A stretch of DNA of 64,000 nt from BRH-c25 sp035627615 (GCA_035627615.1 DASPLL010000048.1:1-64000), one strand, 5' to 3'; counted from the first letter of the stretch, positions 26,071 through 35,578 are shown. The notes: generated by a model not told the origin, from the letters alone. A program made the numbers and translations.

Positions 26071-28998
26071 TCAATTAAAAACCTCCACCAGATTCCCGAA
26101 AAGTTCTTTATTCTCTTTAAGCTTCATTTCACTCCCCAATACACAGTAACTCTGTCTCTTTACCAGCTCAAGCATCATGTCGGACAGTTCCCTCATGTCC
26201 TGCTGCGTTGTGCTGAGGATTTCTTCCCTTTCCTTCTGCAGGTCCGACCGAGTGATTTTCCTCATATAATTCTCTATGGCCCTTTCCCCTTTCATGAAGG
26301 GAGTCAGGGGCAGGTCCAGCTTGCTTACCGTCCCTATAATATACTTGGTCATTTCCCTTTCATCTATCTGGAAATTTTTCAGGTAGTCATGCATTTCATC
26401 ATAAACCTTCAGGGTCTCCTTCAGATTGGGATCCCTATAGGATACCATGAACATATTTCCGTTTTTCTCAAAGCCTGAGAAAGCGCCATAGGCTCCTCCC
26501 TGTACCCTTATGCGGTTCCACAGGTAGCTGTATCTGGATATCGTTCTCAGCACCTGGAGCCTCCCTGTATATGGATAGCCCAGTTTGATGAAGTTGTAGC
26601 CCTGGGCAACATACTGTACTTTTCCCTGTGTCATCAGTCCTTCATTAAGTACCTTATTTTCAAAAACATATTGTACAGGCGGAAGCTTTTCTGTGTTCAG
26701 CTCCGCCAGCACCAGATCCAGATTCTTTGCGAAGCTGCCGTAATCATCCTCCTCGCAGGTGACTCCCGCAATCAGTGCATCCTTCCTGAATATAAGCCTC
26801 ATAAGCTTTTGAAGGTTCCCTCTCACCTCTTCTATCCTGCTATCAAAGTTCTTCTCTATGCCGGCTATGAACTTGTAATACGTCAGGCCTGTTATTGTCT
26901 CCAGATAGCTTCCCTCCACCGAGAAATAAGAGAATAGTCTTTTGCAGACTACTGTGTATCCCTCATTGGATATCCTCATCTCAATCCTGGACTTGTTCTC
27001 CTGTATTATCTCCTTTATCCTTTTCAAGTCATCGAACCTGGTCTTTGTTATGATCTCACTTATAAGCTCCAGCATTCTCGGAAGCTTTCCCACAAGGGCC
27101 CTGCCTCTTACAGAGAATACAGGGTGATATATGCTGTCGTCGTTCTTCTCCCCGTAGACCTGTGAGCTGAACCTGATACCTCCTGTGTGCATGTCGATTT
27201 CCTTGGAAAGCTCCCCGTAATCATGATTTTCGGTACTGACCTTGCCAAGTATCCCCGAAAGCAGCGGTATGTAGGGCAAAAGCTCCTTGGGCACGGCGGT
27301 GGTATCGAACAGGAGGTCGGCATACACTATATCATTAGTGAACATATGGTGTGCAAGCACCTTGACCCCTGACTCCTCCTTCACCTTCTGGGGCAGCACC
27401 TCACCTGCCTTGTCAATGTCCTGTATAGAAAGCATCGGTATGAGCGCAAGCTTCTCCGGAGAGTCAGGAGTATTCTGCCAGTCCTTAAGCTCCCTGGTCT
27501 GTTTCACAAGCTCCTGCAGCTGTTCTTTAGTCATCTGTGTCTTTATATTTCTGAGCTTGCTCTTTGTTTCCTCATCCTTGACCTCCGACATACCCTTCTT
27601 TGGTTTCAAAACCAGCAGTGAACTGTGGTTGTTATTCAAAATATACTTTTCCATCAAACTTTCAAAATATCTTTTTTTCAGCCCTGCTCTTATCTTCTCA
27701 AAAATATGCTCATAGCTTAGATGCATGGTCGGATCCTTATCATAAAGCCAGCTGTCCATGATCTTAATATTATATATAAGCCCTTTGGGATAGCCCTCAA
27801 AATCCGCTTCCCGCAGCTGGAACTCCTTCAGGTTGACCGCAGCCTCCACCAGCTGGCTGTCCAATCCATCCTTTACAAGCTTTTTCACGGTATCCAGCAC
27901 TACCTTTACAAACTCTTCCTGCCTTTTAACATTTGAGTTTTTCACTATGATGCTGAAAACAGGCTGAAGTATGCTGTTATCAAACTTGCCGAAGACATCC
28001 TTGCCTATACCTGCTTCAATCAATGCCTTTTTCAGCGGAGAAGCAGGCGTTGACAGGAGTATGTGCTCCAGTATCTCCATAGCCAGGTACAGCTCTGAAT
28101 CAGTGGACAGTCCTGCTGCATAGTTCAGGCTGAGGTATGTCTTATCCCTTTCATCCTCCTGCGCAGAAACAGGATATTCCAGCTCAAAGCTTTTCATTGA
28201 ATCAAAGGCCTTCTGTACCGGTATCGCTGAATCTACCGAAATAGCATCAAAATCCTTAAGGTACGCTTCGTCAATGAACTTCATGCGGTCAAGCACATCC
28301 ATCTTCCCATACAGGAACATATAGCTGTTTGATGGATGATAGTATCTTTTGTGAAAGGCAAGGAATTCTTCCTGGGTAAGCTCCGGTATAACCTCAGGAT
28401 CACCCCCTGATTCATAACCGTATGGGGTATCCGGGAACAAAGTCTCCTGAAGCTTCCTGGAAAGCACCGATTCCGGCGAGGATAAAGCTCCCTTCATTTC
28501 GTTATACACTACACCCTTGTATTTCAGTTCGTCCTCAGTATTGTCCAGTTCATAATGCCAGCCTTCCTGCTTCAGTATCTCAGGATATTTATATATGTTG
28601 GGGTAGAATACCGAATCCAGATATACGTCCATAAGATTTTCAAAATCCTTATCATTTCTGCTGGCTACCGGATACATGGTCTTATCCCCAAAGGTAAAGG
28701 CATTCAGAAAGGTATTAAGTGAGCCCTTTACAAGCTCCACGAAAGGCTCCTTGGTCGGGAACTTCCTGGAACCGCAGAGCACTGAATGCTCCAAAATATG
28801 AGGCAGCCCTGCACTGCTTCTGGGAGGAGTCCTGAAGGTAACGGAAAACACCTTGTTATCCTCTTCGTTTTCCATATAAAAGAGTCTGGCTCCGCTTTTC
28901 TCATGATGAAAAAGCCGGATTACGGAATTTGTCTCTTTGACAGCATTCTCTTCGAGCAATCGGAAACCGTGATATATATCGCCTATTTTAAAATGCAT
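26071..28998 (-). CDS. M16C family zinc metallopeptidase (presequence-protease-like)
   Basis: 975 residues, the usual length for M16C enzymes, which are single-chain clam-shell peptidases with two M16 halves. The inverted zinc motif is H67-x-x-E70-H71 (LPHILEHSVLCG), and the distal ligand region is LNTFLNAFTFGDKTMYPVASRN. The C-terminal half carries the substrate-binding RVQGGAYGAF motif. It cleaves unfolded peptides, presumably in the cytoplasm, as there is no signal peptide. The ATG at 28998 follows GGAGGG; the open frame 12 codons further upstream is disfavoured. Confidence 0.95.
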   Translation of the reverse strand: MHFKIGDIYHGFRLLEENAVKETNSVIRLFHHEKSGARLFYMENEEDNKVFSVTFRTPPRSSAGLPHILEHSVLCGSRKFPTKEPFVELVKGSLNTFLNAFTFGDKTMYPVASRNDKDFENLMDVYLDSVFYPNIYKYPEILKQEGWHYELDNTEDELKYKGVVYNEMKGALSSPESVLSRKLQETLFPDTPYGYESGGDPEVIPELTQEEFLAFHKRYYHPSNSYMFLYGKMDVLDRMKFIDEAYLKDFDAISVDSAIPVQKAFDSMKSFELEYPVSAQEDERDKTYLSLNYAAGLSTDSELYLAMEILEHILLSTPASPLKKALIEAGIGKDVFGKFDNSILQPVFSIIVKNSNVKRQEEFVKVVLDTVKKLVKDGLDSQLVEAAVNLKEFQLREADFEGYPKGLIYNIKIMDSWLYDKDPTMHLSYEHIFEKIRAGLKKRYFESLMEKYILNNNHSSLLVLKPKKGMSEVKDEETKSKLRNIKTQMTKEQLQELVKQTRELKDWQNTPDSPEKLALIPMLSIQDIDKAGEVLPQKVKEESGVKVLAHHMFTNDIVYADLLFDTTAVPKELLPYIPLLSGILGKVSTENHDYGELSKEIDMHTGGIRFSSQVYGEKNDDSIYHPVFSVRGRALVGKLPRMLELISEIITKTRFDDLKRIKEIIQENKSRIEMRISNEGYTVVCKRLFSYFSVEGSYLETITGLTYYKFIAGIEKNFDSRIEEVRGNLQKLMRLIFRKDALIAGVTCEEDDYGSFAKNLDLVLAELNTEKLPPVQYVFENKVLNEGLMTQGKVQYVAQGYNFIKLGYPYTGRLQVLRTISRYSYLWNRIRVQGGAYGAFSGFEKNGNMFMVSYRDPNLKETLKVYDEMHDYLKNFQIDEREMTKYIIGTVSKLDLPLTPFMKGERAIENYMRKITRSDLQKEREEILSTTQQDMRELSDMMLELVKRQSYCVLGSEMKLKENKELFGNLVEVFN

Positions 28999-29075
28999 CC
29001 CTTTTAACCCTCCAAATGAAATATATTCAAACATAATTATAATACACCATTACCATAATTTACAAATAATTTATC

Positions 29076-30899
29076 CTACCTTACATACAGATAAGTCCTG
29101 CGCGCAAAACGGGTCCTCCTCCACCAATGCTTAAGCCACGGTATCACATAATAATCCAGTCCGAAGGCCCTGCCCGCACCTCCGAACATTGCAACGGCAG
29201 TGAATATGTGCCACAATATTTCGGTCCCCGCCATAGCTGACAGTATGAAATTAATGCAAAGGAAAATTGAGCCCAGGGAAGCTAGCAAGGTGAACAGTCC
29301 CGCAATTAGAGCAAGCCCTATCGCCACTTCCATCAGCACGACAGAAACCTGGAACAGATAAGAATTAGGCTCAATAAAGGTTCTGGTGAACCACTGATAT
29401 ATCTGCGGCGGCTGCTTCAATATAGGTTCGGGATAATACTGTGTGACCTGAGTCGCATTAGTAACGGCGTCGGTAGACTCCATCGGCACATCTCCGGGTT
29501 TGGGCATTGTCACTATGAAGTTTTTGGTCGGATCAAGCCAGCCTTCATTTATCTTCTTGACACCTTCAATAAGCCATATGACACCGAGATATACCCTGAG
29601 CACAGCCAGCCAGAAGGTTGGCACCTTGGCAGACAAATGCCCGCCCAGAATAGACCTGCGCTCCTTCACATGGATAAACTCATGCATGTAATAATCCCAT
29701 ATCCTTGCAAAGCCACCCACTCCATACTGGTAATGGATATTGACCAGATGCTTCAGCGCCATGGCAAAAAAGCCGGACATGGATGTTCCTCCTACGTTAG
29801 CTACTGCATAGCGGCCGCCTATAGATACCATAAAGCCGTGGTAATTGGATTTGAAGGGCTTTTTATCGCTTTTATCTATATCTGCGAGTAAGTTATGTAC
29901 TGCTGTTTCCGCCGTCTGCAATGCAGCCTCCACGATCTGGGGTATAGGCTTCTTTCCGCCCTTGCCGTCTGGCTCCTCATAGAATGCATTATCGCCGACA
30001 GCAAATACATTTGGGTATTCCACAGACTGCATGTATTCATTGACCTGTATCCTTCCTCTTCCCCCATGGGTAAGCTCCGTTCTGGCGGCAAAATCGCTTC
30101 CCTGCACACCACAGGTCCATATAAGCGTCCTTGTGGGTATCTCCTTTCCACTCTTTAAAACTATAGAATCCTTTTTCACCTCAGTGATGGCAGCTTGTAT
30201 CATTACACCAACGCCATGCCTGCTCAGATATCTCTCGGACTTTTTTATAAGTCCTTCATTGAGTATCGGAAGTATACTGCCCATAGCTTCTACAATAATC
30301 AAGCTCACATCCCTGCTGTCAACCCCGTACTCCCTGCACAGCTGACTCTTCCATTCCAGCAGTTCGCCCATGGTCTCTATCCCTGTGAAGCCCGCACCTG
30401 CCACTATAAAAGTAAGCATCGCCCTTCTTTTTGCAGGATCCTTTTCTGCCCTTGATCTGTCAAACATGTCCTTTACATGCTCCCTGATCCTTATAGCATC
30501 CTCAAAGGACCATAATGAAAAACCATTTTCCTTTACTCCCGGTATTCCAAAAAAAGCAGGCTCTGCTCCAGTATCCAATATCAGATAGTCATAGTCATAT
30601 TCACCTGAGTCGGCCTGCAGCTTCCGGGCTTTGAAATCTATACCTTTGATCTCCTCTGTGACTACCTCGACACTTGATGCACTGAATATCTCCCTCAGAT
30701 CTATCTGTACCGATTCCTCAGCCACTCTGTTCCCCGCTACTTCATGCAGCTCTGTCATCAGAGTATGATAAGGCTTTTTATCCACCAGCAGTATACTTAT
30801 ATTCTTCCCTTTTCCGGCAGCCCTGCTTAAAAGCTTGGCAGCATGAACGCCGCCATATCCGCTGCCGAGTATTGCTATTTTATTAGTTGTTTTTCCCAT
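29076..30899 (-). CDS. Type II NADH dehydrogenase fused to a DoxX-like membrane domain
   Basis: 607 residues. The first 430 are an FAD/NAD(P) disulfide-reductase fold: N-terminal dinucleotide site ILGSGYGG, second site FIVAGAGFTGIE, and FAD-binding VFAVGDNA. The C-terminal 170 residues hold four hydrophobic segments of DoxX type (AVLRVYLGVIWLIEGVKKINEG; VVLMEVAIGLALIAGLFTLL). NDH-2 enzymes pass electrons from NADH to quinone without pumping protons; the fused DoxX part likely anchors it. The ATG at 30899 gives the family N terminus; a GTG at 30914 is possible but very close to the AAGGAAG site. Confidence 0.9.
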   Translation of the reverse strand: MGKTTNKIAILGSGYGGVHAAKLLSRAAGKGKNISILLVDKKPYHTLMTELHEVAGNRVAEESVQIDLREIFSASSVEVVTEEIKGIDFKARKLQADSGEYDYDYLILDTGAEPAFFGIPGVKENGFSLWSFEDAIRIREHVKDMFDRSRAEKDPAKRRAMLTFIVAGAGFTGIETMGELLEWKSQLCREYGVDSRDVSLIIVEAMGSILPILNEGLIKKSERYLSRHGVGVMIQAAITEVKKDSIVLKSGKEIPTRTLIWTCGVQGSDFAARTELTHGGRGRIQVNEYMQSVEYPNVFAVGDNAFYEEPDGKGGKKPIPQIVEAALQTAETAVHNLLADIDKSDKKPFKSNYHGFMVSIGGRYAVANVGGTSMSGFFAMALKHLVNIHYQYGVGGFARIWDYYMHEFIHVKERRSILGGHLSAKVPTFWLAVLRVYLGVIWLIEGVKKINEGWLDPTKNFIVTMPKPGDVPMESTDAVTNATQVTQYYPEPILKQPPQIYQWFTRTFIEPNSYLFQVSVVLMEVAIGLALIAGLFTLLASLGSIFLCINFILSAMAGTEILWHIFTAVAMFGGAGRAFGLDYYVIPWLKHWWRRTRFARRTYLYVR

Positions 30900-30993
30900 T
30901 TTATCAAATTTCACTTCCTTAAATATTCAAATATGATAGATGTAACTATAAGGAGTATTCCACAAATGTCTTTTCAATATGAATTTCGCAAAA

Positions 30994-31228
30994 AAATAGA
31001 AGATTGCGAAGCAATCTTCCAGGTTACGAGGTTGCGAGGTTACGAGGTTGCGAGGAATACTCGGGTGTTTCTTACGGGTCCAGGTATGAACAACACGAGG
31101 TTCATAGTTCTTTTTACAGTACATTCCGTGGATTTAATCCTTTACCTATAAGGAATACCCTAACTCCCCGAAACCCCGGAACCTCGGAACCCCGAAACCT
31201 GCGCACGATAGTGCGCAATCTTCTACTT
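30994..31228. repeat. 235-bp element with terminal inverted repeats (MITE-like)
   Basis: AAATAGAAGATTGCG at the left end (30994-31008) and its near-perfect complement at the right end (31214-31228; 14 of 15) bound the element. Inside, the left arm has 8-bp GGTTACGA/GGTTGCGA units twice over and the right arm has the same kind of unit inverted (GGTTTCGG, GGTTCCGA, GGTTCCGG, GGTTTCGG). A GGTGTTTCTTACGGG motif and an inverted partner lie further in. There is no open frame of note. It fills the 319-bp space between two genes. Confidence 0.7.
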
Positions 31229-31233
31229 ATATA

Positions 31234-32100
31234 TTATCTGCTTTTACCCATGAAAAACAGCGCTACCGTACCAGGCCCCGCATGAGAGCCTATGACCGGC
31301 CCGATCTCATTTATCATTACATCCTTAACCTTGAACTCTTTCTGTATCATTTCTTTAAGATATTCCGCATCCGCTGTGCAATCACCATGACTTATGGCGA
31401 TCACCTGCTCCTCAGGGTCCTCGATATTCTCCTGAAGCATTTCAAAAAGCGATTTTAATGATTTTTTTCTCCCCTTTACCTTGGATACGGGTATCAGCCT
31501 GCCCTCATCATCAACCTTCAAAATAGGCTTAATATCAAGAAGAGTGCCTACAAAGGCTGCTGTTCCGGATAATCTGCCACCTCTTTTCAAATGTCCCAGG
31601 TCGTCTACCGTAAACCAATGGTTCACTCTGAGTTTATTTGTTTCAAGCCAGCTTACAACTTCATCCTTGGAGGCTCCCGCTTTAAGCATTTCATTGGCAT
31701 AATATACCAATAGTCCTTCCCCGAGGGAAGCACTTTTGCTGTCAATGACTGTAATGTCAGCATCCTTCATCTCTTCACAGACCATATCCTTCGCAAGCAA
31801 TGCACTGTTAAGGCTTCCGCTCAATGCAGAGGAGAAGCCCAGATAAACAACAGGTCTGCCCTCTGCCGCATATTTTTTAAAGACTTCAGTATAGACATAT
31901 GTATTAACCTGTGATGTGGAAGGCATTTCACCACTTCTCACCGCAGTGTAAAATTCTTTATAACTGAGAGTTTTACCAAAATCGTCTTTGTACTCCTGTC
32001 CTTTGAAGTTGCAAACCAAACTCACGAAAGGCAACTCATTCTCCTCTACATAGCTGCGTGGAAGATCTGTACAGCAATCAATCAAAAGCACAGTATCCAT
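31234..32100 (-). CDS. DegV family fatty-acid-binding protein
   Basis: 288 residues. N-terminal LLIDCCTDLP and the lipid carboxylate-binding region PSTSQVN are DegV hallmarks. The C-terminal part ends with IGSHAGPGTVALFFMG, also conserved. DegV/FakB proteins carry a bound fatty acid and present it to the kinase FakA; which acid is carried cannot be told. It is a single gene, with GGTGGGGAACAT before the ATG. Confidence 0.94.
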   Translation of the reverse strand: MDTVLLIDCCTDLPRSYVEENELPFVSLVCNFKGQEYKDDFGKTLSYKEFYTAVRSGEMPSTSQVNTYVYTEVFKKYAAEGRPVVYLGFSSALSGSLNSALLAKDMVCEEMKDADITVIDSKSASLGEGLLVYYANEMLKAGASKDEVVSWLETNKLRVNHWFTVDDLGHLKRGGRLSGTAAFVGTLLDIKPILKVDDEGRLIPVSKVKGRKKSLKSLFEMLQENIEDPEEQVIAISHGDCTADAEYLKEMIQKEFKVKDVMINEIGPVIGSHAGPGTVALFFMGKSR

Positions 32101-32177
32101 ATGTTCCCCACCCTTCTGGAATATTATAATACTATAGTAACCATTTTTCGGGAATAAATCAACGTGAAAAACAACAA

Positions 32178-32201
32178 ACTACCTGTAGGAATACAGGTAG
32201 T
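32178..32201 (-). terminator. Terminator hairpin of the Crp/Fnr gene
   Basis: ACTACCTGTA-GGAA-TACAGGTAGT perfect stem, followed on the minus strand by TTGTTGTTTTTCACG. The T tract is interrupted, so strength is uncertain. Confidence 0.6.
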
Positions 32202-32233
32202 CATCAACAGCTTTATGCATTATTGGGGGGTAT

Positions 32234-32259
32234 GTGCCGGGAGTGAGCAGTCCCGGCAC
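32234..32259. other. GC-rich perfect hairpin in a 3' untranslated region
   Basis: GTGCCGGGA and TCCCGGCAC (9 bp, perfect) with an 8-base loop lie between the Crp/Fnr stop (32302) and its probable terminator (32178-32201). Together they make two hairpins in a row; the first may protect the transcript end. Confidence 0.5.
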
Positions 32260-32301
32260 CGATGATGTTTATAGGGTTCTATTTATAATAAATGCTCATA
32301 A

Positions 32302-33000
32302 TCACTCATACAAAAGTCCACCTGCAAGCTCCTTCAATGCCGCATAATCCTGCACTGTAATATTGCCGTTCTTTTTATTGACTATCCCTTTATCCGTAAG
32401 CTCCCTGATTACCCTGTTCAGGTGTCTGTAGCTTGTGCCGAGGAGTGTCGCCATCTCTGTCATGTTTGTGGTCTTGATCGCATTAATATCCTTTGAATTC
32501 ACTTCTTCGCTCGAGATGGATATTATATAGCTTGCAAACCTCTTTTCCAGGGAATAAAGCAGATTTATAGAGGTACTGTTGGATATCGTATATAGCTTAT
32601 ACCCCAGGCTTCTTATTACAAAGCTGAGAAAAACAGGATCATCTGCTGCATGCTTGCGTATGTCCTCCACCCTTATCCCGATAAGGTGCGATTCGTTCAG
32701 AGAGTCAACATTACATTTGATCTTGTAGCCTGACATAAATTCAACATCACCTAATACACTAAGAGGTTTGTTGAATCTAAGGAGGAGGGATCTGCCATTT
32801 TCCATCAGCGTATATACCTTAAGCTTGCCTTTCACATTGATGTAAAAGTACTCCAGCTCATCTCCGGTATTACATATGCATTCTCCCCTGTCGAAGCTCA
32901 TAAGGGTCATAAACGGCCTCATGTCCTTGCAGAACATCGAGTCCAGACTGAACTCCCTGATATAAAACTCGAGGAGGTTCCTGTCATTTATCCTTTTCAT
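32302..33000 (-). CDS. Crp/Fnr family transcriptional regulator (YeiL-like)
   Basis: 232 residues: a cyclic-nucleotide-binding-type beta-barrel (CICNTGDELEYFYINVKGKLKVYTLMENGRSLLLRF... GDVEFMSG), a long dimer helix and a C-terminal HTH (MTEMATLLGTSYRHLNRVIRELTDKGIV). There is no FNR-type N-terminal cysteine cluster; single cysteines occur near the N terminus. The effector is unknown. The ATG at 33000 follows GGGGGAAAG. A perfect palindrome 49 bp upstream may be its own operator. Confidence 0.9.
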   Translation of the reverse strand: MKRINDRNLLEFYIREFSLDSMFCKDMRPFMTLMSFDRGECICNTGDELEYFYINVKGKLKVYTLMENGRSLLLRFNKPLSVLGDVEFMSGYKIKCNVDSLNESHLIGIRVEDIRKHAADDPVFLSFVIRSLGYKLYTISNSTSINLLYSLEKRFASYIISISSEEVNSKDINAIKTTNMTEMATLLGTSYRHLNRVIRELTDKGIVNKKNGNITVQDYAALKELAGGLLYE

Positions 33001-33048
33001 GTGCTTTCCCCCATTTTTATAATATAGTAAAATAATATCACATAAAAA

Positions 33049-33060
33049 GGACATATGTCC
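33049..33060. promoter_or_regulatory. Perfect palindrome GGACATATGTCC (possible operator)
   Basis: A 12-bp perfect palindrome 49-60 bp upstream of the Crp/Fnr start, near the position of the -35 of a likely promoter (TATTATAA closer to the gene). Crp-type dimers bind palindromes, so autoregulation is plausible; binding is not shown. Confidence 0.45.
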
Positions 33061-33093
33061 CATATATTTAAATTTTTTTATGTCTGTTTGTTC

Positions 33094-33630
33094 TTATTTA
33101 TAGATTTCGGCATATACTTTCTGAAACTGCTGCCGCGCTCTCCTGACCAATGTTTTGACTGTGCATTCGTTCAGCTTCAGCAAAGAGGCTATCTCCTTAT
33201 AAGGCAGATCGCTAAAATCTCTTAAAAGAAGCGCTCTCCGGTATTTTTCACTGATTTTTCGAAGTGCTTCATTAATCTTTTTCTGCTTTTCACGGTTCAG
33301 GGAATGATACTCGGGGCTATTGGCTTCAGAATCACAACATATGATATCGTCAATCAACTCAAGGGTGACCCTGTTTTTCCTGAGATAATCCACGCAGGTA
33401 TTATGGGCTATCCTATAAATCCAGGGAGACAGGTTTTTCTCTTCATCAGCATCCTTTAGTCCGCCCAGAACCTTAATAAGTGTTTCCTGTGTCAGATCGT
33501 CCGCCAGGCTCTTATCATTAACAAGCCTGTTTATATAGTAGTATACAGGCTTATAATAATCTGCATAAATCACATCAAAAGCATCTGTATCACCATTTTT
33601 GAAATGTCTGATTAGTTCAGCTTCCTGCAT
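33094..33630 (-). CDS. ECF-type RNA polymerase sigma factor
   Basis: 178 residues with region 2 (YYYINRLVNDKSLADDLTQETLIKVL... WIYRIAHNTCVDYLRKN) and region 4 (RRALLLRDFSDLPYKEIASLLKLNECTVKTLVRRARQ). There is no region 3, so it is an extracytoplasmic-function type. No anti-sigma gene is next to it. It starts 29 bp after the stop of the MacB-like permease gene and is probably co-transcribed with the exporter. Confidence 0.93.
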   Translation of the reverse strand: MQEAELIRHFKNGDTDAFDVIYADYYKPVYYYINRLVNDKSLADDLTQETLIKVLGGLKDADEEKNLSPWIYRIAHNTCVDYLRKNRVTLELIDDIICCDSEANSPEYHSLNREKQKKINEALRKISEKYRRALLLRDFSDLPYKEIASLLKLNECTVKTLVRRARQQFQKVYAEIYK

Positions 33631-33659
33631 TACTTCATCACCCCCGTTATTCTTCAGGC

Positions 33660-34868
33660 TTATTCATACCGCAGTGCTTCTATTGGGTCCAGCTTTGCAG
33701 CTTTTTGTGCCGGGTAAAGGCCGAAGAAAATACCAACTGCCGATGAAAAGCCGAAAGCTGCAAAGATCACCAGTGGTGAAACTCCAAGGGGTATATTGAT
33801 TATACTGCCCACTATCAGTCCCAATACGACCCCCAGGGTCATTCCGATAATACCTCCTATCAGGCAGATAATCAGGGATTCAGTAAGAAACTGCAGCATG
33901 ATATCCTTGTTTTGGGCCCCCAAAGCCTTCCGGGTACCGATTTCCCTTGTTCTTTCAGTAACTGATACAAGCATTATATTCATTACGCCGATTCCGCCGA
34001 CTATAAGGGATATCCCCGCTATGGCGCCTATAACCATTGTAAAAATGTCCAGTACACTATTTATGGTATCCATCTCTGTGAATCCCTCCGAGGCAGCATA
34101 TTTATCCTCGTTACGATGGCTTTTTTCCAGAAGCCGTATCATTTTATCCGCCGTCTCCCCGGAATGCGACATATCGGTCAATGAAACACTCAAAGCAGTG
34201 ATTTCCGGTTTCTGCAGCACCTTATCCCTGATGGTGACAGGAATATATACCATGGCCGGCATATTATCCCCAAACATGGCTGCCATACTCCCACCCGGAT
34301 TCTTGCATACGCCGGCTATGGTAACATTGGTGTCTGTGGATTGATTGCTGACCTTCACCCTGTTTCCGACTGCCTTTACTGTTCCAAAAATCTTCTCTGC
34401 TGAAACATCGTCTATGACAACCACATTTCTGGCATTCCTGACATCCCCTTCATTTATAAAACGTCCTTCCACCATATCAATATTCAACAGCCTGGCATAA
34501 TTCTCATCAACAGCAGCCATATGCGCGAATTTGGATTCCTTCTCACCTTTTAAGTAGCCCATACTTTCTGCAGATGGAGCGACCCAATCCACCTCCGGTA
34601 TTTTTTCTTCAAGCAAATCAGCATCTCCGAGCTTGAAATAGTCCCGGAGCTCAATACTTGTATCCATGGCTTTTACTTCCACATTGATGATATTGGTCCC
34701 TATATCCTGGAACTGCCCTGTAATGGCCTCCTTACCACCCTGCCCGATGGAAACAATGGTGATGACCGATGAAATACCGATAATGATTCCAAGCATCGTG
34801 AGAAAGGACCGCATTTTGTTTGCCCTGACACTCTGAAGGGCTGACCAGAAGCTTTCCATCAGGTTCAT
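33660..34868 (-). CDS. MacB-like ABC permease (FtsX family), exporter 1
   Basis: 402 residues with one N-terminal TM helix (FLTMLGIIIGISSVITIVSIG), a large periplasmic-type MacB core domain facing outside, and three C-terminal TM helices ending in the FtsX pattern (LDPIEALRYE). It works with the ATPase and the adaptor encoded upstream to move a peptide, antibiotic or lipid outward by a mechanotransmission cycle. Its ATG overlaps the ATPase TGA (ATGA). Confidence 0.93.
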   Translation of the reverse strand: MNLMESFWSALQSVRANKMRSFLTMLGIIIGISSVITIVSIGQGGKEAITGQFQDIGTNIINVEVKAMDTSIELRDYFKLGDADLLEEKIPEVDWVAPSAESMGYLKGEKESKFAHMAAVDENYARLLNIDMVEGRFINEGDVRNARNVVVIDDVSAEKIFGTVKAVGNRVKVSNQSTDTNVTIAGVCKNPGGSMAAMFGDNMPAMVYIPVTIRDKVLQKPEITALSVSLTDMSHSGETADKMIRLLEKSHRNEDKYAASEGFTEMDTINSVLDIFTMVIGAIAGISLIVGGIGVMNIMLVSVTERTREIGTRKALGAQNKDIMLQFLTESLIICLIGGIIGMTLGVVLGLIVGSIINIPLGVSPLVIFAAFGFSSAVGIFFGLYPAQKAAKLDPIEALRYE

Positions 34869-35578
34869 GCTCTGATTCCTCCATTTCCTGTAATCCGGTT
34901 TTCTACCGGCTTATCCGATATTATTGCCCCATCCCTGAATACCACTGCCCTTTTCGTATGCATCGCTATATCATGCTCGTGGGTAACCATGACAATGGTC
35001 ACTCCTTCATCGTTTAAAGACTCAAATATGTCCATGATTTCTTCACTGGACCTGGTATCCAGGTTCCCTGTAGGTTCATCCGCCAGCAGTATCGCCGGAT
35101 TGTTTACAAGAGCCCTGGCAATGGCTACCCTCTGTTTCTGCCCTCCGGACAGCTCGTTCGGCTTATGCTGCATCCTGTCACCAAGCCCCACCCTCTCCAT
35201 GGCGTCCTTTGCCCTTTTCATCCTCAGAACAGCGGGCGTTCCGGCATATACCATCGGAAGCTCCACATTCCCCAGTGCAGAAAGCCTTGGCAGTAGATTG
35301 AAGGACTGAAACACAAATCCTATTTTTTTGTTGCGGATGGATGCCAGACTGTTACCACTTAAGGAGGATACATCTTCCCCATCCAGGACATACTTTCCCT
35401 CTGTCAAATGGTCCAGGCATCCCAATATATTCATCAAGGTCGACTTGCCTGAACCGGATGCCCCCATTACGGCAACATATTCCTTTTCCTCTATCCCCAG
35501 ATTCACACCTTTAAGTGCTTCCACCTGTATTTCTCCTGTATTGTAGATTTTCTTCAGATTCTCAACTCGTATGATCAT
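34865..35578 (-). CDS. MacB-type ABC ATPase, exporter 1
   Basis: 237 residues; Walker A GASGSGKST, Q-loop GFVFQSFNLLPRL, signature LSGGQKQR, Walker B ILLADEP and the D-loop GNLDT, all as in the LolD/MacB group. It overlaps both neighbours by ATGA, so adaptor, ATPase and permease are translationally coupled. Confidence 0.95.
   Translation of the reverse strand: MIIRVENLKKIYNTGEIQVEALKGVNLGIEEKEYVAVMGASGSGKSTLMNILGCLDHLTEGKYVLDGEDVSSLSGNSLASIRNKKIGFVFQSFNLLPRLSALGNVELPMVYAGTPAVLRMKRAKDAMERVGLGDRMQHKPNELSGGQKQRVAIARALVNNPAILLADEPTGNLDTRSSEEIMDIFESLNDEGVTIVMVTHEHDIAMHTKRAVVFRDGAIISDKPVENRITGNGGIRA

Noticed and set aside
30994..31228. Coding insertion sequence
   Set aside because: The element is only 235 bp and neither strand encodes a transposase-like protein.
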